In this document: one piece after another, positions 1 through 8,883 of the stretch
How positions within the stretch are numbered: position 1 is the first letter of the stretch
How the letters are laid out: the number at the start of each line of letters is the position of its first letter
Assembly (NCBI RefSeq): GCF_018613195.1
Contig: NZ_JAGGQQ010000008.1
Location: 1 to 64,000 of the forward strand
Length of the DNA: 64,000 nucleotides
Direction: 5' to 3'
From: Bacillus sp. ISL-45
Lineage (GTDB): Bacteria; Bacillota; Bacilli; Bacillales; Cytobacillaceae
The notes under the pieces: model-generated
The model's input: only the letters and a program-made list of their open reading frames with translations
Told to the model about the DNA's origin: nothing
Database searches by the model: none
Made by a program: the position numbers and the translations under genes

Positions 1-208
1 ATAATGTGCGGATAAATCGTATGGGAAGTAAATTATCGTTACATAAAAGAGGATAATGTGCGGATAAATTGTATGGGAAGTAAATTATCGTTACATAAAG
101 GAGAATAATGTGCGGATAAATCGTGTGGGAAGAGAATGATCGTCACATAAGAGAGGATAATGTGCGGATAAATTGTATGGGAAGTAAATTATCGTCACAT
201 AAAAGAAA
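1..208. repeat. 52-bp tandem repeat, four units
   Basis: Four head-to-tail units begin at 1, 53, 105 and 157, each exactly 52 bp. The shared core is ATAATGTGCGGATAAA, then ATGGGAAG, then ATTATCGT and ACATAA. Units differ by a few substitutions. Each unit has an imperfect dyad (TGTnnnGATAA near its left end, TTATCGTTACA near its right end). A 52-bp period is not a multiple of three, so it is unlikely to be coding. The array lies 3' of the tautomerase gene and is cut by the window start, so the unit count is a minimum. Confidence 0.9.
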
Positions 209-232
209 AAAGCCCAGAATCCTCTGAGCTTT
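201..232 (-). terminator. Rho-independent terminator of the tautomerase gene
   Basis: On the minus strand a 10-bp stem (AAAGCTCAGA pairing with TCTGGGCTTT, one G-T pair) with a 4-nt loop is followed by a T-rich run. It sits about 10 nt after the stop codon of the tautomerase gene. Confidence 0.85.
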
Positions 233-241
233 ATGTCCATT

Positions 242-427
242 CTATTCGTCACTCAAACGCTTGCCTGCTACGGCGTAGTGGTTCTTTGACATTTCCTCGA
301 TGAACACGACGACTTTCTCTTTAGGTGCACCTGTTGTTTCGCTGACTGCATCGGTTACTTTTTCAACTAGTGCTTTCTTTTGATCTTCTGTGCGGCCTTC
401 AATCATTTTTACTGTTACGTATGGCAT
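242..427 (-). CDS. 4-oxalocrotonate tautomerase family protein (YwhB-like)
   Basis: This 61-residue protein has the size of single-domain 4-OT tautomerases, which assemble as hexamers and use the N-terminal proline exposed after Met removal as general base. Pro2 is present (MPYVTV), and Arg12 in the EGRT segment is a plausible second catalytic residue. A strong ribosome site (AGGAGG) precedes the ATG. It is divergent from the M50 protease gene, as ywhB is from ywhC in B. subtilis. The physiological substrate of YwhB is not known; promiscuous keto-enol tautomerase activity is what the family predicts. Confidence 0.9.
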   Translation of the reverse strand: MPYVTVKMIEGRTEDQKKALVEKVTDAVSETTGAPKEKVVVFIEEMSKNHYAVAGKRLSDE

Positions 428-520
428 ATGTTTTGCCTCCTCCTAAATGATGATGATTAGATCTAAATTGAGTTTTTCATAATTCGCGGAAATTCGCAAG
501 TCCGGTGGGAGATTGTCTTT

Positions 521-549
521 TTCACATTCGCATAAATATGAGTTATACT
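521..549 (+). promoter_or_regulatory. Sigma-A-type promoter of ywhC-ywhD
   Basis: TTCACA at 521-526 and TATACT at 544-549 are separated by 17 bp and lie about 30 bp before the ywhC start. Confidence 0.6.
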
Positions 550-580
550 TTAAGGAAAAGACAAAAAAGGGGAATGGAAT

Positions 581-1219
581 GTGAGCTTACCCTATTCGTT
601 AGAGGAAATTCCGTTTGTAGCAGTGGCGCTGATGATCGCTTTTGCGGTCCATGAGTTCGCGCACGCCTGGGTGGCGTATAAGTTTGGCGACCCTACTGCC
701 CAGAGACAGGGGCGGTTGACACTGAACCCGATCAAGCATTTGGATCCGCTCGGAACCATCTTGATTTTCATCGCTGGATTCGGCTGGGCAAGACCGGTTC
801 CGGTCAATCGTTTCATGTTCAAAAATCCGAAGCTTGCCGGAGTGCTTGTATCGGTTGCCGGGCCAGTCAGCAATCTTATTCTGGTCTTCCTGGCATTTGC
901 TATCTGGTACATATTTGTCATGCTTGGGCTGGCACCTGGGATTCCGGATTTTTTCCTGAATTTCCTCAATATCTTCATCGGGCTGAATGCGATGCTTTTC
1001 GTCTTCAATTTATTGCCGTTTCCGCCGCTTGATGGCTACCGGATCATCGAGGACCTGGCACCAGCGGGCATCAGGGCAAAAATGACCCAGTATGAAGCGT
1101 ACGGCTCGATCATTTTCTTGATCCTGGTCATCACGCCACTCGATCAATATACAATTCAGCCGATTTTCTATTATTTAATTCCTGCTGTGACGGATGGAAT
1201 ATACAATCTATTTTTCTGA
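581..1219 (+). CDS. Site-2 protease family (M50) membrane metalloprotease, YwhC-like
   Basis: A 212-residue polytopic membrane protein of the M50 family, zinc proteases that cut substrates within the membrane. The zinc motif HEFAH is at residues 24-28 and the third ligand is probably Asp151 in NLLPFPPLDG. Hydrophobic segments near residues 10-30, 55-70, 85-115 and 125-150 fit the compact S2P core without PDZ or CBS domains. The start is GTG at 581, preceded by AAAAAGGGGAA; nearby ATGs are out of frame. It is probably co-transcribed with ywhD 23 nt downstream. The substrate is unknown. Confidence 0.92.
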   Translation: MSLPYSLEEIPFVAVALMIAFAVHEFAHAWVAYKFGDPTAQRQGRLTLNPIKHLDPLGTILIFIAGFGWARPVPVNRFMFKNPKLAGVLVSVAGPVSNLILVFLAFAIWYIFVMLGLAPGIPDFFLNFLNIFIGLNAMLFVFNLLPFPPLDGYRIIEDLAPAGIRAKMTQYEAYGSIIFLILVITPLDQYTIQPIFYYLIPAVTDGIYNLFF

Positions 1220-1242
1220 TTCATTTTAAGGAGGTTTCCAAT

Positions 1243-1755
1243 ATGGAAGAAAAAAAGGGCAAGAATATTGGCTTCAATATCATCAAAAATGACCCGATGG
1301 ATGGCCATAAGGGTTTTGGAAAAGGTGTTCTCACACTTGATAATGTCTCGCCCGTCATCATTGATGTCGATGCGGGAGAGGCAGCTGTAGAAGTAGGTGC
1401 AATGCATGCGCGGAGTGCTGTCGAGAAAGGGATAAAGTTTCTTCCTGACCGAAATGAAGTGCCTGATGCAAAGTCATACTGGGTTGTCTGGGTGACAATC
1501 GACAGGAAGGAAGAGGGGCCTTATTACGCTGGTGTCACTGCCTGCGAAATGACCGTCAACCGTGAAATCCGCCGCGGCTACAAGTCGCTGCCGGAGCATG
1601 TGAACCGTCTCGATAAGTCGATCAAGCGTCATATCATCGTAGATCATATGGATGAAAAATCCAAAAACATCCTTGCTGACTTCCTGAAAAAACATGATTC
1701 AGGAATGTGGGAACGGTCTGGAGAAAAGCTAAAAACCGACTTGCTAGCCAATTAA
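1243..1755 (+). CDS. ywhD: YwhD family protein
   Basis: This 170-residue soluble protein matches B. subtilis YwhD in length, sequence character and position directly after ywhC. An AAGGAGG ribosome site sits 8 nt before the ATG. There is no signal peptide or membrane segment. The region around residues 85-125 (YWVVWVTIDR, then CEMTVNREIRRGYKSLPEH) is the most motif-like part. No biochemical function is established for the family, so none is assigned here. Confidence 0.88.
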   Translation: MEEKKGKNIGFNIIKNDPMDGHKGFGKGVLTLDNVSPVIIDVDAGEAAVEVGAMHARSAVEKGIKFLPDRNEVPDAKSYWVVWVTIDRKEEGPYYAGVTACEMTVNREIRRGYKSLPEHVNRLDKSIKRHIIVDHMDEKSKNILADFLKKHDSGMWERSGEKLKTDLLAN

Positions 1756-1890
1756 TATATTTGGATAATTTTCCTAATAATTTGTCTAAATTGTGACACT
1801 TCTTAGCAAGTGACAATATCTGGCTTGCTCAAATGCAATAAAAAAAGTAAACTGATATCAGCGTAAAACACATTTTATGCTAGGACGAGA

Positions 1891-1924
1891 AAACCCCGGA
1901 GGCTTGCTTCCGGGGTTTTTCTTT
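1891..1924 (+). terminator. Terminator after ywhD
   Basis: A 10-bp perfect stem (AAACCCCGGA / TCCGGGGTTT), 8-nt loop and T-rich tail. It lies between the convergent ywhD and pbpG genes and could work in both directions. Confidence 0.85.
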
Positions 1925-1998
1925 TGGCCTTGACGCTAAGGTTTTCCTTATTATAGTGAGATAATTGTTGTTGACACATTATGTTATAGGAGGTTGCT

Positions 1999-4062
1999 TT
2001 ACCACCCGAAAATCCGCTTGTACCATGGCTTCTTTTCCTTAACTGCCTCAGGTTTTTCTTCCTTATGTTCTTCGTGATCCAAATGGTCTGTGCAGTATTC
2101 AGTAGGTTCTGTTCCTGCAGCAAATAATGTCAGTCTTTTTACAGGACATCCATCAGAAGCGAGCATGCCATTTGCTGGATCAACATAGACGGCTACCGTT
2201 CCTTTTGCTGCCTTGAATTTTTTCGCAGGCTCATTATCAAGTGCTTTTTCCATAAAATCCAACCAGATATTCTTCGCATAGGATTTCTCCACTGTCAGCT
2301 CAATTGGCTTTCCTTTATCGTAACCTGTCCAGACGGCGGAAACGAGCTGAGGAGTATAGCCAATCATCCAGCTGTCTGTTTCGGTCGTTCCAGACTTGGC
2401 CGCGTATGGTCTTGTCATCTTTTTAATCAGCGTGCTTCCTGTTACGGAAGAATAGCCATTCAATTTTTTATCAAAAATGCCTGTCAGCATATGGGTCATC
2501 ACGGAGGCAAGTTCGGGCTTCAAAACCTCTTCTCTCTCAGCCTTGTACTCGTATATCACTTCGCCTTTATGGTTTTCGACCTTCTTGATCAGCACCGGGT
2601 CGACCTTCTTGCCGCCGTTCGCGAGAATACTGTAGGCGTTGGCCATATCAATCACCCTTACACCGGATGTGCCGAGGGCAAGTGATGGAACCTTGTCCAT
2701 ATCCGTCTTGATCCCAAAACGTTTCGCTGTTTCAACAAGAGTTTCCTCTCCCAGGAACAGATGGGTTTTCACGGCATACACGTTATCGGATAACGCCAGA
2801 GCCTGCGCCATCGTAATATCATCCTCGGCGTATTTATTGTTAAAATTGTGCGGCGTATACTCTGAACGTCCATCATCGAACATAAAAGTCGTCAGCTGGC
2901 TTTTCATTGTGGAAGATGGAGTGAAGCCATTTTCAAGTGCCGCATAATACAGAATCGGTTTCATAGTCGATCCCGGCTGCCTGACAGCCTGTACAGCACG
3001 GTTGAACGGGCTATCTTCATAATTCCTGCCGCCGACAAGCGCAACCACATGTCCATTTTTCGGATTCATCGCCACAAACCCTGCCTGGATCTCTGAGTCG
3101 GAAGCAATCATTTTGTTGATCGACTTTTCCGCGATTTCCTGCTGGTCAAGATTAAGTGTCGTATAGACCCTCAATCCGCCGAGCGAAATGGTCCGGTCAT
3201 CGAAATTCAATGAATTCTTGAGCGCATTCTGGACAGCGTCCTGGAAGTATGGCGCCGCTCCAATCCGGGAATGCTGGTGCTCTCCGACAAGCTTCAGATT
3301 TTCTATGCTCGCTTTTTGTGCGGCAAGTTCGGTGATATAACCGTTTTCCTTCATCGTCCTTAAAATGGTCCGCTGACGCTGCTTTGCTTTTTCCGTAGAA
3401 GCGAAAGGAGAGTAAATGCTGGGACCTTTTGGGATTCCCGCAAGCATAGAAGCTTCCGCCAGGGATAAATCCTGCGCGTCCTTGCCAAAATAATAACGGC
3501 TTGCAGCCTGGACGCCGTACGCACCATTGCCATAATAAATCGTATTCAAATAGCCTTCCAGGATCTCGTCCTTGGAATAATTCATTTCCAGTCGCAAAGT
3601 GTACAGCGCTTCTGTCGCTTTCCGCTTCCACGTCTTGTCATGTTCAAGATAGAGGTTCCTTGCATACTGCTGGGTAATCGTGCTCGCCCCCTGGACCTTG
3701 GCCATTGCCTTTATGTCAGCAAGCGCAGCACCGGCAATCCGCTTATAATCAAACCCATTATGGGTAAAAAAGGTTTTATCCTCTATAGAAACCGTTGCAT
3801 TTATCAAATGGGGAGAAATATCCTTGAGCGCAACCCAATAGCGCTTTTGGCCGGAGTGACTCTCGCCAATCACCGTTCCATCATCTGAAAAAAACAAAGT
3901 CGATTGCGGCACAGCCAGGGGAGGCGGTCCCTGAAGTTTCGCGTAGCCAATCAGGAAAAAATAGAGTATTGTCGCCAAAGCAAGCCCCGCAAGCGCGAAA
4001 AAGATCAAAGCACGCAAATATTTAATTGTCTTGCGAAACCGCTGGTCTGTCATCAGCTCCAT
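1999..4062 (-). CDS. pbpG: Class A penicillin-binding protein (PBP 2d type)
   Basis: A bifunctional peptidoglycan synthase of 687 residues. Residues 1-16 are cytoplasmic and 17-40 form the membrane anchor. The glycosyltransferase 51 domain holds Glu94 in VSIEDKTFFTHNG and the GASTITQQ segment at 125-132. The transpeptidase domain shows the SxxK serine Ser365 (QPGSTMKP), SDN at 425-427 and KSGT at 556-559. The C-terminal tail is rich in Glu and Lys. The position next to ywhD matches pbpG (ywhE) of B. subtilis, a forespore-expressed PBP used in spore germ-cell-wall synthesis. No clear sigma-F or sigma-G promoter could be read upstream, so the sporulation role rests on synteny. Confidence 0.93.
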   Translation of the reverse strand: MELMTDQRFRKTIKYLRALIFFALAGLALATILYFFLIGYAKLQGPPPLAVPQSTLFFSDDGTVIGESHSGQKRYWVALKDISPHLINATVSIEDKTFFTHNGFDYKRIAGAALADIKAMAKVQGASTITQQYARNLYLEHDKTWKRKATEALYTLRLEMNYSKDEILEGYLNTIYYGNGAYGVQAASRYYFGKDAQDLSLAEASMLAGIPKGPSIYSPFASTEKAKQRQRTILRTMKENGYITELAAQKASIENLKLVGEHQHSRIGAAPYFQDAVQNALKNSLNFDDRTISLGGLRVYTTLNLDQQEIAEKSINKMIASDSEIQAGFVAMNPKNGHVVALVGGRNYEDSPFNRAVQAVRQPGSTMKPILYYAALENGFTPSSTMKSQLTTFMFDDGRSEYTPHNFNNKYAEDDITMAQALALSDNVYAVKTHLFLGEETLVETAKRFGIKTDMDKVPSLALGTSGVRVIDMANAYSILANGGKKVDPVLIKKVENHKGEVIYEYKAEREEVLKPELASVMTHMLTGIFDKKLNGYSSVTGSTLIKKMTRPYAAKSGTTETDSWMIGYTPQLVSAVWTGYDKGKPIELTVEKSYAKNIWLDFMEKALDNEPAKKFKAAKGTVAVYVDPANGMLASDGCPVKRLTLFAAGTEPTEYCTDHLDHEEHKEEKPEAVKEKKPWYKRIFGW

Positions 4063-4150
4063 ACTGCTTCCCCCTCAAAAAGATAGATAATATCAGTATG
4101 AAAAAAAACAGCAGGTTTTAAACATAGAATCAAAGTTAATTAAATTTTGC

Positions 4151-4178
4151 TTGCATTTTTGCTAGATTCAACTATACT
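4151..4178 (+). promoter_or_regulatory. Probable promoter of speE
   Basis: TTGCAT at 4151 and TATACT at 4173 have a 16-bp spacer. The leader to speE would be about 310 nt and would contain the dispersed repeat at 4228-4398. Confidence 0.5.
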
Positions 4179-4227
4179 TTTTCTGATGTTTGTATTTGTG
4201 ATGTTGGGGAAGTATAAAATAAAGAAA

Positions 4228-4398
4228 TGCAGAGGCGACTGCTCAGCTCCGACAAGCGTTGCCCGCCTATAACGCCACGTCCTGTGGCTGGCGGGTCTAG
4301 CACATCGTGTGCCACGGAGGGCCGGACATTGAAGTCGCTCTTTCACTTCATTGGCAGGACCGAAACGTCTCGAGGAGCTAGGAGCCGCAGCTGGACAC
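4228..4398 (-). repeat. Dispersed repeat family A, copy 1 (inverted)
   Basis: Read on the minus strand, this matches the copies at 37840-38017 and 62042-62221. Shared segments on the plus strand include GACAAGCG, GGAGGGCCGG, TGAAGTCGCTCTTT, ACTTCATTGG and GGACCGAA. About 55 bp near 4259-4312, with the hairpin-like GCCACGTCCTGTGGC, are specific to this copy. It lies in the probable speE leader. It encodes no credible protein. Confidence 0.85.
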
Positions 4399-4491
4399 AT
4401 ATAGAAGCTTTTGATAGTTTGAATTGCTATCTAACAAGAAATATTCGCCGCATCATAACGGAAATTTTTTTGCCGAAAGGAAGGAAGAAAA

Positions 4492-5319
4492 ATGGGTCTT
4501 TGGTTTACAGAAAAGCAGACAGAGAACTTTGGTATCACAATGAAAGTGAACAAGACGTTACATACAGAACAGACAGAATTCCAGAAGCTTGATATGGTGG
4601 AAACAGAAGAGTGGGGCAATATGCTTCTTCTTGACGACATGGTCATGACTTCTGTTAAAGATGAATTCGTTTACCACGAAATGGTTGCGCATATTCCATT
4701 ATTCACTCACCCAAACCCTGAGCATGTACTAGTTGTTGGAGGCGGCGACGGAGGCGTAATCCGTGAAGTGCTTAAGCACCCTAGCGTGAAAAAGGCGACT
4801 CTTGTTGATATCGATGGAAAGGTAATCGAGTACTCCAAGAAATACTTGCCTGAAATCGCAGGCAAGCTAGATGACCCGCGCGTTGATGTCCAGGTTGGCG
4901 ACGGCTTCATGCATATCGCTGAAAGCGACAATCAGTATGATGTCATCATGGTTGACTCTACTGAACCAGTCGGACCGGCTGTAAACCTGTTCACAAAAGG
5001 CTTCTATGCTGGAATTTCAAAAGCATTGAAGGAAGACGGTATTTTCGTTGCACAGTCTGACAACCCATGGTTCAAGTCTGACCTTATCCGCAATGTCCAG
5101 AAGGATGTGAAGGAAATCTTCCCGATCACACGCCTTTACATCGCGAACATCCCAACATACCCAAGCGGAATGTGGGCATTCACACTTGGATCAAAGAAGC
5201 ATGACCCGCTTGAAGTGAGCGAAGACCGCTTCCACGATATCGAAACAAAGTACTACACGAAAGAACTTCACAAAGCCGCTTTCGTATTGCCTAAATTCGT
5301 TGGCGACCTTGTAAAATAA
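4492..5319 (+). CDS. speE: Spermidine synthase
   Basis: A 275-residue aminopropyltransferase that moves the aminopropyl group of decarboxylated S-adenosylmethionine onto putrescine. The nucleotide-binding motif [16 protein letters not shown] and the acidic [17 protein letters not shown] segment are in the canonical order, followed by the catalytic [11 protein letters not shown] region. An AAAGGAAGG ribosome site precedes the ATG. It is followed by speB, so the two make putrescine from agmatine and then spermidine, as in B. subtilis speEB. The 136-nt gap to speB contains a possible terminator, so expression may be partly separate. Confidence 0.96.
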   Translation: MGLWFTEKQTENFGITMKVNKTLHTEQTEFQKLDMVETEEWGNMLLLDDMVMTSVKDEFVYHEMVAHIPLFTHPNPEHVLVVGGGDGGVIREVLKHPSVKKATLVDIDGKVIEYSKKYLPEIAGKLDDPRVDVQVGDGFMHIAESDNQYDVIMVDSTEPVGPAVNLFTKGFYAGISKALKEDGIFVAQSDNPWFKSDLIRNVQKDVKEIFPITRLYIANIPTYPSGMWAFTLGSKKHDPLEVSEDRFHDIETKYYTKELHKAAFVLPKFVGDLVK

Positions 5320-5338
5320 TTAAGCACAATATTTATTC

Positions 5339-5362
5339 GGCTTCCCGGTAAATCCGGGGGCC
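5339..5362 (+). terminator. Possible weak terminator or attenuator between speE and speB
   Basis: An imperfect GC-rich stem (GGCTTCCCGG / CCGGGGGCC) is followed by ATTTTAAT. The short U-run suggests partial termination at best. Confidence 0.45.
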
Positions 5363-5372
5363 ATTTTAATGT

Positions 5373-5393
5373 GAAAAGCGTTGGAGCTAGATA
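5373..5393 (-). repeat. Fragment of dispersed repeat family A
   Basis: The minus-strand sequence TATCTAGCTCCAACGCTTTT resembles the conserved left end of family A (TGTCTAGCTCCAGCGCCTAG). It is too short to be sure and may be a decayed end. Confidence 0.4.
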
Positions 5394-5455
5394 ATTCTCA
5401 AAGTGATATAGAACTTTGAATTGTAATAAAACATTTTTTGAAAGAGGTGCTTGAT

Positions 5456-6328
5456 ATGCGTTTTGATGAAGCCTATTCTGGCAATGTTTTTATCGGCAGC
5501 CATTCAAACTATAAGGAAAGCAAGGCAGTTCTTTACGGTATGCCTATGGACTGGACTGTCAGCTACCGTCCTGGATCACGCTTTGGCCCGACCCGTATCC
5601 GCGAGGTATCGATTGGCCTTGAAGAATACAGCCCTTATCTTGACCGCGAGATGGCTGACCTGAACTATTTCGATGCAGGGGACATCCCGCTGCCATTCGG
5701 CAATGCCCAGAAAAGCCTTGATTTGATTGAGGAATACGTGGACAAGCTTTTGGCTGAAGAGAAATTTCCGCTTGGCATGGGCGGAGAGCATCTGGTATCC
5801 TGGCCGGTCATGAAGGCAATCGCGAAAAAGTATGAAGACCTTGCCATCATCCACTTTGATGCGCATACAGATCTTCGCGAACATTATGAAGGTGAACCAT
5901 TGTCGCACTCAACGCCGATCCGCAAGATTGCTGAGCATATTGGACCGAAAAATGTGTACTCATTCGGAATCCGTTCTGGCATGAAGGAAGAATTCGAGTG
6001 GGCAAAGGAAGCGGGCATGCATATATCCAAGTTTGAAGTTCTTGAACCTTTAAAGGAAGTATTGCCGAAGCTTGCAGGCCGTCCGGTATATGTAACGATC
6101 GACATTGACGTTCTTGATCCTGCACATGCACCTGGAACAGGAACAGTTGACGCTGGCGGAATCACTTCCAAGGAGCTGCTTGCATCAATCCATGCAATCG
6201 CAAACTCCGGCGTGAACGTAGTCGGAGCAGACCTTGTCGAAGTCGCGCCAATCTATGATACATCCGAAATGACCGCAAACACTGCAAGCAAAATCATCCG
6301 TGAAATGCTGCTTGGGTTTGTGAAATAA
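5456..6328 (+). CDS. speB: Agmatinase
   Basis: A 290-residue ureohydrolase that splits agmatine into putrescine and urea using two Mn ions. Metal-ligand motifs are GGEHLVSW, FDAHTDLRE and DIDVLDPAHAPGTG, all intact. The ATG at 5456 is chosen over an upstream TTG because AAAGAGGTG is spaced 6 nt before it and the protein then begins MRFDEAYSGN, as in B. subtilis SpeB. Together with speE it forms the arginine-to-spermidine branch. Confidence 0.96.
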   Translation: MRFDEAYSGNVFIGSHSNYKESKAVLYGMPMDWTVSYRPGSRFGPTRIREVSIGLEEYSPYLDREMADLNYFDAGDIPLPFGNAQKSLDLIEEYVDKLLAEEKFPLGMGGEHLVSWPVMKAIAKKYEDLAIIHFDAHTDLREHYEGEPLSHSTPIRKIAEHIGPKNVYSFGIRSGMKEEFEWAKEAGMHISKFEVLEPLKEVLPKLAGRPVYVTIDIDVLDPAHAPGTGTVDAGGITSKELLASIHAIANSGVNVVGADLVEVAPIYDTSEMTANTASKIIREMLLGFVK

Positions 6329-6337
6329 TAGTAGCAG

Positions 6338-6370
6338 CCGCTCTCTTTTTAAAAAGGGAGCGGTTTTTAT
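6338..6370 (+). terminator. Terminator of speB
   Basis: A 13-bp stem with one mismatch (CCGCTCTCTTTTT / AAAAAGGGAGCGG) followed by TTTTTATTTT. Confidence 0.85.
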
Positions 6371-6485
6371 TTTGCGAAAAAATAGTGACCAGTTACCAAT
6401 AGTTACTTTCATAGGGAGGAATATTCAGAATAATATAGAAAATATAATGATTATGTAAGTAATCACTAATAAGGAGGTAAAAAGG

Positions 6486-7805
6486 ATGAAAACATTGGTT
6501 TCTTTTTTCAACCGCATCATGCAGCGGTATTTGCCTGACCCGTTTCTTTTTGTCATCATCTTAACTTTTGTTGTATTTGGATTAGGCCTTATTTTTACCG
6601 ACAGCGGTCCGTACCAGATGGCCCAGCACTGGGGAGGCGGCTTCTGGAGCTTGCTGACATTCTCGATGCAGATGGTGCTTGTCCTTGTGACAGGCCATGT
6701 TCTCGCGAGCAGCCATATTTTTAAAAAGGGTCTTGGATCACTTGCTTCACTGGCAAAATCGCCAGGACAGGCGATTGTCATTGTTACTGTCGTATCGATG
6801 ATTGCAAGCTTGATCAACTGGGGCTTCGGTTTGGTCATTGGTGCTCTTTTCGCGAAAGAGCTGGCGAAAAGGGTTCAAAATGTGGACTATAGGCTGTTGA
6901 TTGCAAGCGCTTACGGAGGGTTCATCGTCTGGCATGGAGGTATTTCCGGGTCAATTCCGTTGACGATTGCCACGGAAGGTCACTTCTCTCAAGAATTGAT
7001 TGGTGTTATCCCGACAGATCAGACCATTTTTGCCAGCTTCAATCTGCTGATCATCTTAATCATGCTTCTCGTATTGCCAGTGGTTAACCGCCTGATGATG
7101 CCATCAAAGGATCAAACGGTCACTGTCGACCCTGTACTGCTTGAAGCGGATGTTCAAGCAGCAACAATCGAGCAGGGAGCGATGACACCTGCTGAAAAAC
7201 TGGAAAACAGCAAAATCATTTCTTTGTTAATTGGTATTCTTGGCCTTGTTTTTCTATTTTACTATTTTGCAACAAACGGATTTAAGCTGAACCTTGATAT
7301 CGTCAACTTTCTGTTCCTGTTCCTCGGGATCCTGTTCCATGGCACGCCAAAGCGTTTCCTTGAGGCGGTCGTGAACGCGGTAAAAGGAGCGAGCGGGATC
7401 ATCATTCAATTCCCTTTTTACGCGGGAATCATGGGAATGATGACAGCATCTGGCCTGGCAGCAGTCATGTCAGAAGGCTTTGTATCAATTTCGAATGAAT
7501 TCACCTTCCCATTCTTTACCTTCCTGAGTGCTGGTGTGGTAAACTTCTTCGTTCCATCAGGCGGGGGACAATGGGCAGTACAGGCACCTGTCATGCTTGA
7601 AGCAGCCCAAACCCTCGGAGTATCCATTCCGAAAACGGCAATGGCCGTTGCCTGGGGCGACGCATGGACCAACCTGATCCAGCCATTCTGGGCACTGCCT
7701 GCACTGGCGATTGCCGGCTTGAAGGCAAAAGACATCATGGGATATTGTGTACTGATGCTGATTGTTTCCGGGGTTATCATCTCGGTTGGAATGCTATTTT
7801 TCTAA
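6486..7805 (+). CDS. Short-chain fatty acid transporter, AtoE family
   Basis: A 439-residue integral membrane protein with roughly twelve hydrophobic segments. The N-terminus (FNRIMQRYLPDPFLFVIILT), the NWGFGLVIGALFAKELA and WHGGISGSIPLTIAT segments and the late FVPSGGGQWAVQAPVM motif are typical of the AtoE/TIGR00366 family, which includes the E. coli short-chain fatty acid uptake protein. An AAGGAGG site precedes the ATG. Substrate assignment (butyrate, acetoacetate) is by family only. It could feed the acyl-CoA cluster 9 kb downstream, which is inference. Confidence 0.85.
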   Translation: MKTLVSFFNRIMQRYLPDPFLFVIILTFVVFGLGLIFTDSGPYQMAQHWGGGFWSLLTFSMQMVLVLVTGHVLASSHIFKKGLGSLASLAKSPGQAIVIVTVVSMIASLINWGFGLVIGALFAKELAKRVQNVDYRLLIASAYGGFIVWHGGISGSIPLTIATEGHFSQELIGVIPTDQTIFASFNLLIILIMLLVLPVVNRLMMPSKDQTVTVDPVLLEADVQAATIEQGAMTPAEKLENSKIISLLIGILGLVFLFYYFATNGFKLNLDIVNFLFLFLGILFHGTPKRFLEAVVNAVKGASGIIIQFPFYAGIMGMMTASGLAAVMSEGFVSISNEFTFPFFTFLSAGVVNFFVPSGGGQWAVQAPVMLEAAQTLGVSIPKTAMAVAWGDAWTNLIQPFWALPALAIAGLKAKDIMGYCVLMLIVSGVIISVGMLFF

Positions 7806-7816
7806 AAAGAAGATTT

Positions 7817-7846
7817 AAGGAGGAGCTGATTGCTTCTCCTTTTTTA
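7817..7846 (+). terminator. Terminator of the AtoE-type transporter
   Basis: AAGGAGGAGC pairs with GCTTCTCCTT (one G-T), 5-nt loop, then a T-run. Confidence 0.75.
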
Positions 7847-7873
7847 CTGGAAAAAATCGATTAATTTCAAGTT

Positions 7874-7961
7874 CGCGAATTAATGCTATTATTTTGCGAA
7901 TAAACAACCATTAATGCGAATAAAACAAGATAATTTGCGAATAAATGACGATTTTTGCGAT
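7874..7961. repeat. Periodic spacer array, 20-21 bp units
   Basis: Five units start at 7874, 7895, 7915, 7936 and 7956 with the consensus TGCGAATAAA followed by a variable A/T-rich half. Steps are 21, 20, 21 and 20 bp. The array lies between convergent genes. Confidence 0.8.
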
Positions 7962-8008
7962 GAACAAGATACGATGTGATGTTCGTCATTGAATCACAGA
8001 ATTCCAGT

Positions 8009-8045
8009 CAAAAAATAAAAACTGGGAGGCAAATTTGCCTTCCAG
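8009..8045 (-). terminator. Terminator of the DUF1540 gene
   Basis: A near-perfect palindrome (CTGGGAGGCAAA / TTTGCCTTCCAG) beginning 9 nt after the stop codon, with a T-rich tail on the minus strand at 8009-8020. Confidence 0.85.
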
Positions 8046-8054
8046 CTCTTAAAA

Positions 8055-8207
8055 TTACATCTTTTCAAACGTATCACAGATGGTTTCTTTTTCATTCACT
8101 GCCTGATTGCCTCTTTTGGCTACGACCATGATAGAGTCAGCCACACATTGATCGCCTTCTGCCCAGTATTTACAGTTTTCTACTTCGCATTTTACTTCGA
8201 TTCTCAT
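8055..8207 (-). CDS. DUF1540 domain mini-protein
   Basis: A 50-residue protein read from 8207 down to 8055. It has four conserved cysteines spaced CEVENC, DQC and TIC, and the pattern V-x-C-x-V-x-x-C-x-Y-W typical of DUF1540, a family of small predicted metal-binding proteins frequent in Firmicutes. AGGAGGTG stands 5 nt before the ATG, which makes it a convincing gene despite its size. Function is unknown; zinc binding by the four cysteines is inference. Confidence 0.85.
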   Translation of the reverse strand: MRIEVKCEVENCKYWAEGDQCVADSIMVVAKRGNQAVNEKETICDTFEKM

Positions 8208-8321
8208 GTGAGCACCTCCTTAAAGGTCTTGATAATCAATACCCGATTATGAGGGGGGACAAACCCTATACGTTATTCCCGGACTCCCCCTGGTGATTCA
8301 TATGGCAATTCGATGCGAACC

Positions 8322-8350
8322 TTGCACTTTCAAAGGAGAATATTTATACT
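8322..8350 (+). promoter_or_regulatory. Promoter of ywiB-argS
   Basis: TTGCAC and TATACT with an exact 17-bp spacer, about 90 bp before ywiB. Confidence 0.65.
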
Positions 8351-8439
8351 TATAAAGTTATAATGAAGATAGAAAAGCATCAGCTATTTGATAAGAACCG
8401 AATAAGTGCTGAGCTGGATTAGAAAAGGGCGTGTTAACG

Positions 8440-8883
8440 GTGTCTAGTAAACCCGCTGATCAGATTCCTGTCAAAGTGACGGTAAAAACGGCAATTTACA
8501 GTGGCAAAGAGAAGGAAACTTTTGAATTGACTACTTTTGGCCGATACTATACAAAGGCGAACAGCTCTTACCTCCAATATGATGAAGTGATGGAGGAAGG
8601 AGATGTCCATACGACGGTAAAAATATCAGGAGACGAAGTGCTGATTTTGCGCAGCGGCGCGATCAAGATGAGGCTTCATTTTCTGCTGAATAAAAAAACT
8701 CCGGGTAACTATAAGACTCAATATGGTCTTCTCGGGACCTCGGCGCTCACGAAGCGGCTCGATACTGATTTTAATGAGACAAAGCAGGAGGGCCATGTGG
8801 ACCTGCTTTATGATATGGCCATCCAGGGCGCGAGTGCAGGTACATACCATTTGACGATCAATTATAAGGAGGAAGGCAAATGA
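8440..8883 (+). CDS. ywiB: DUF1934 domain protein, YwiB-like
   Basis: About 147 residues forming a beta-rich calycin-like fold typical of DUF1934. The GTG at 8440 lies 11 nt after AAAAGGG, whereas the GTG at 8431 leaves only 2 nt, so the former is preferred but not certain. The stop codon overlaps the argS start (ATGA), so the genes are translationally coupled, as in B. subtilis. The function of YwiB is unknown. Confidence 0.85.
   Translation: MSSKPADQIPVKVTVKTAIYSGKEKETFELTTFGRYYTKANSSYLQYDEVMEEGDVHTTVKISGDEVLILRSGAIKMRLHFLLNKKTPGNYKTQYGLLGTSALTKRLDTDFNETKQEGHVDLLYDMAIQGASAGTYHLTINYKEEGK

Noticed and set aside
4227-4592. Open frame of about 120 codons over the speE leader
   Set aside because: It runs through repeat family A and overlaps the start of speE in another frame.
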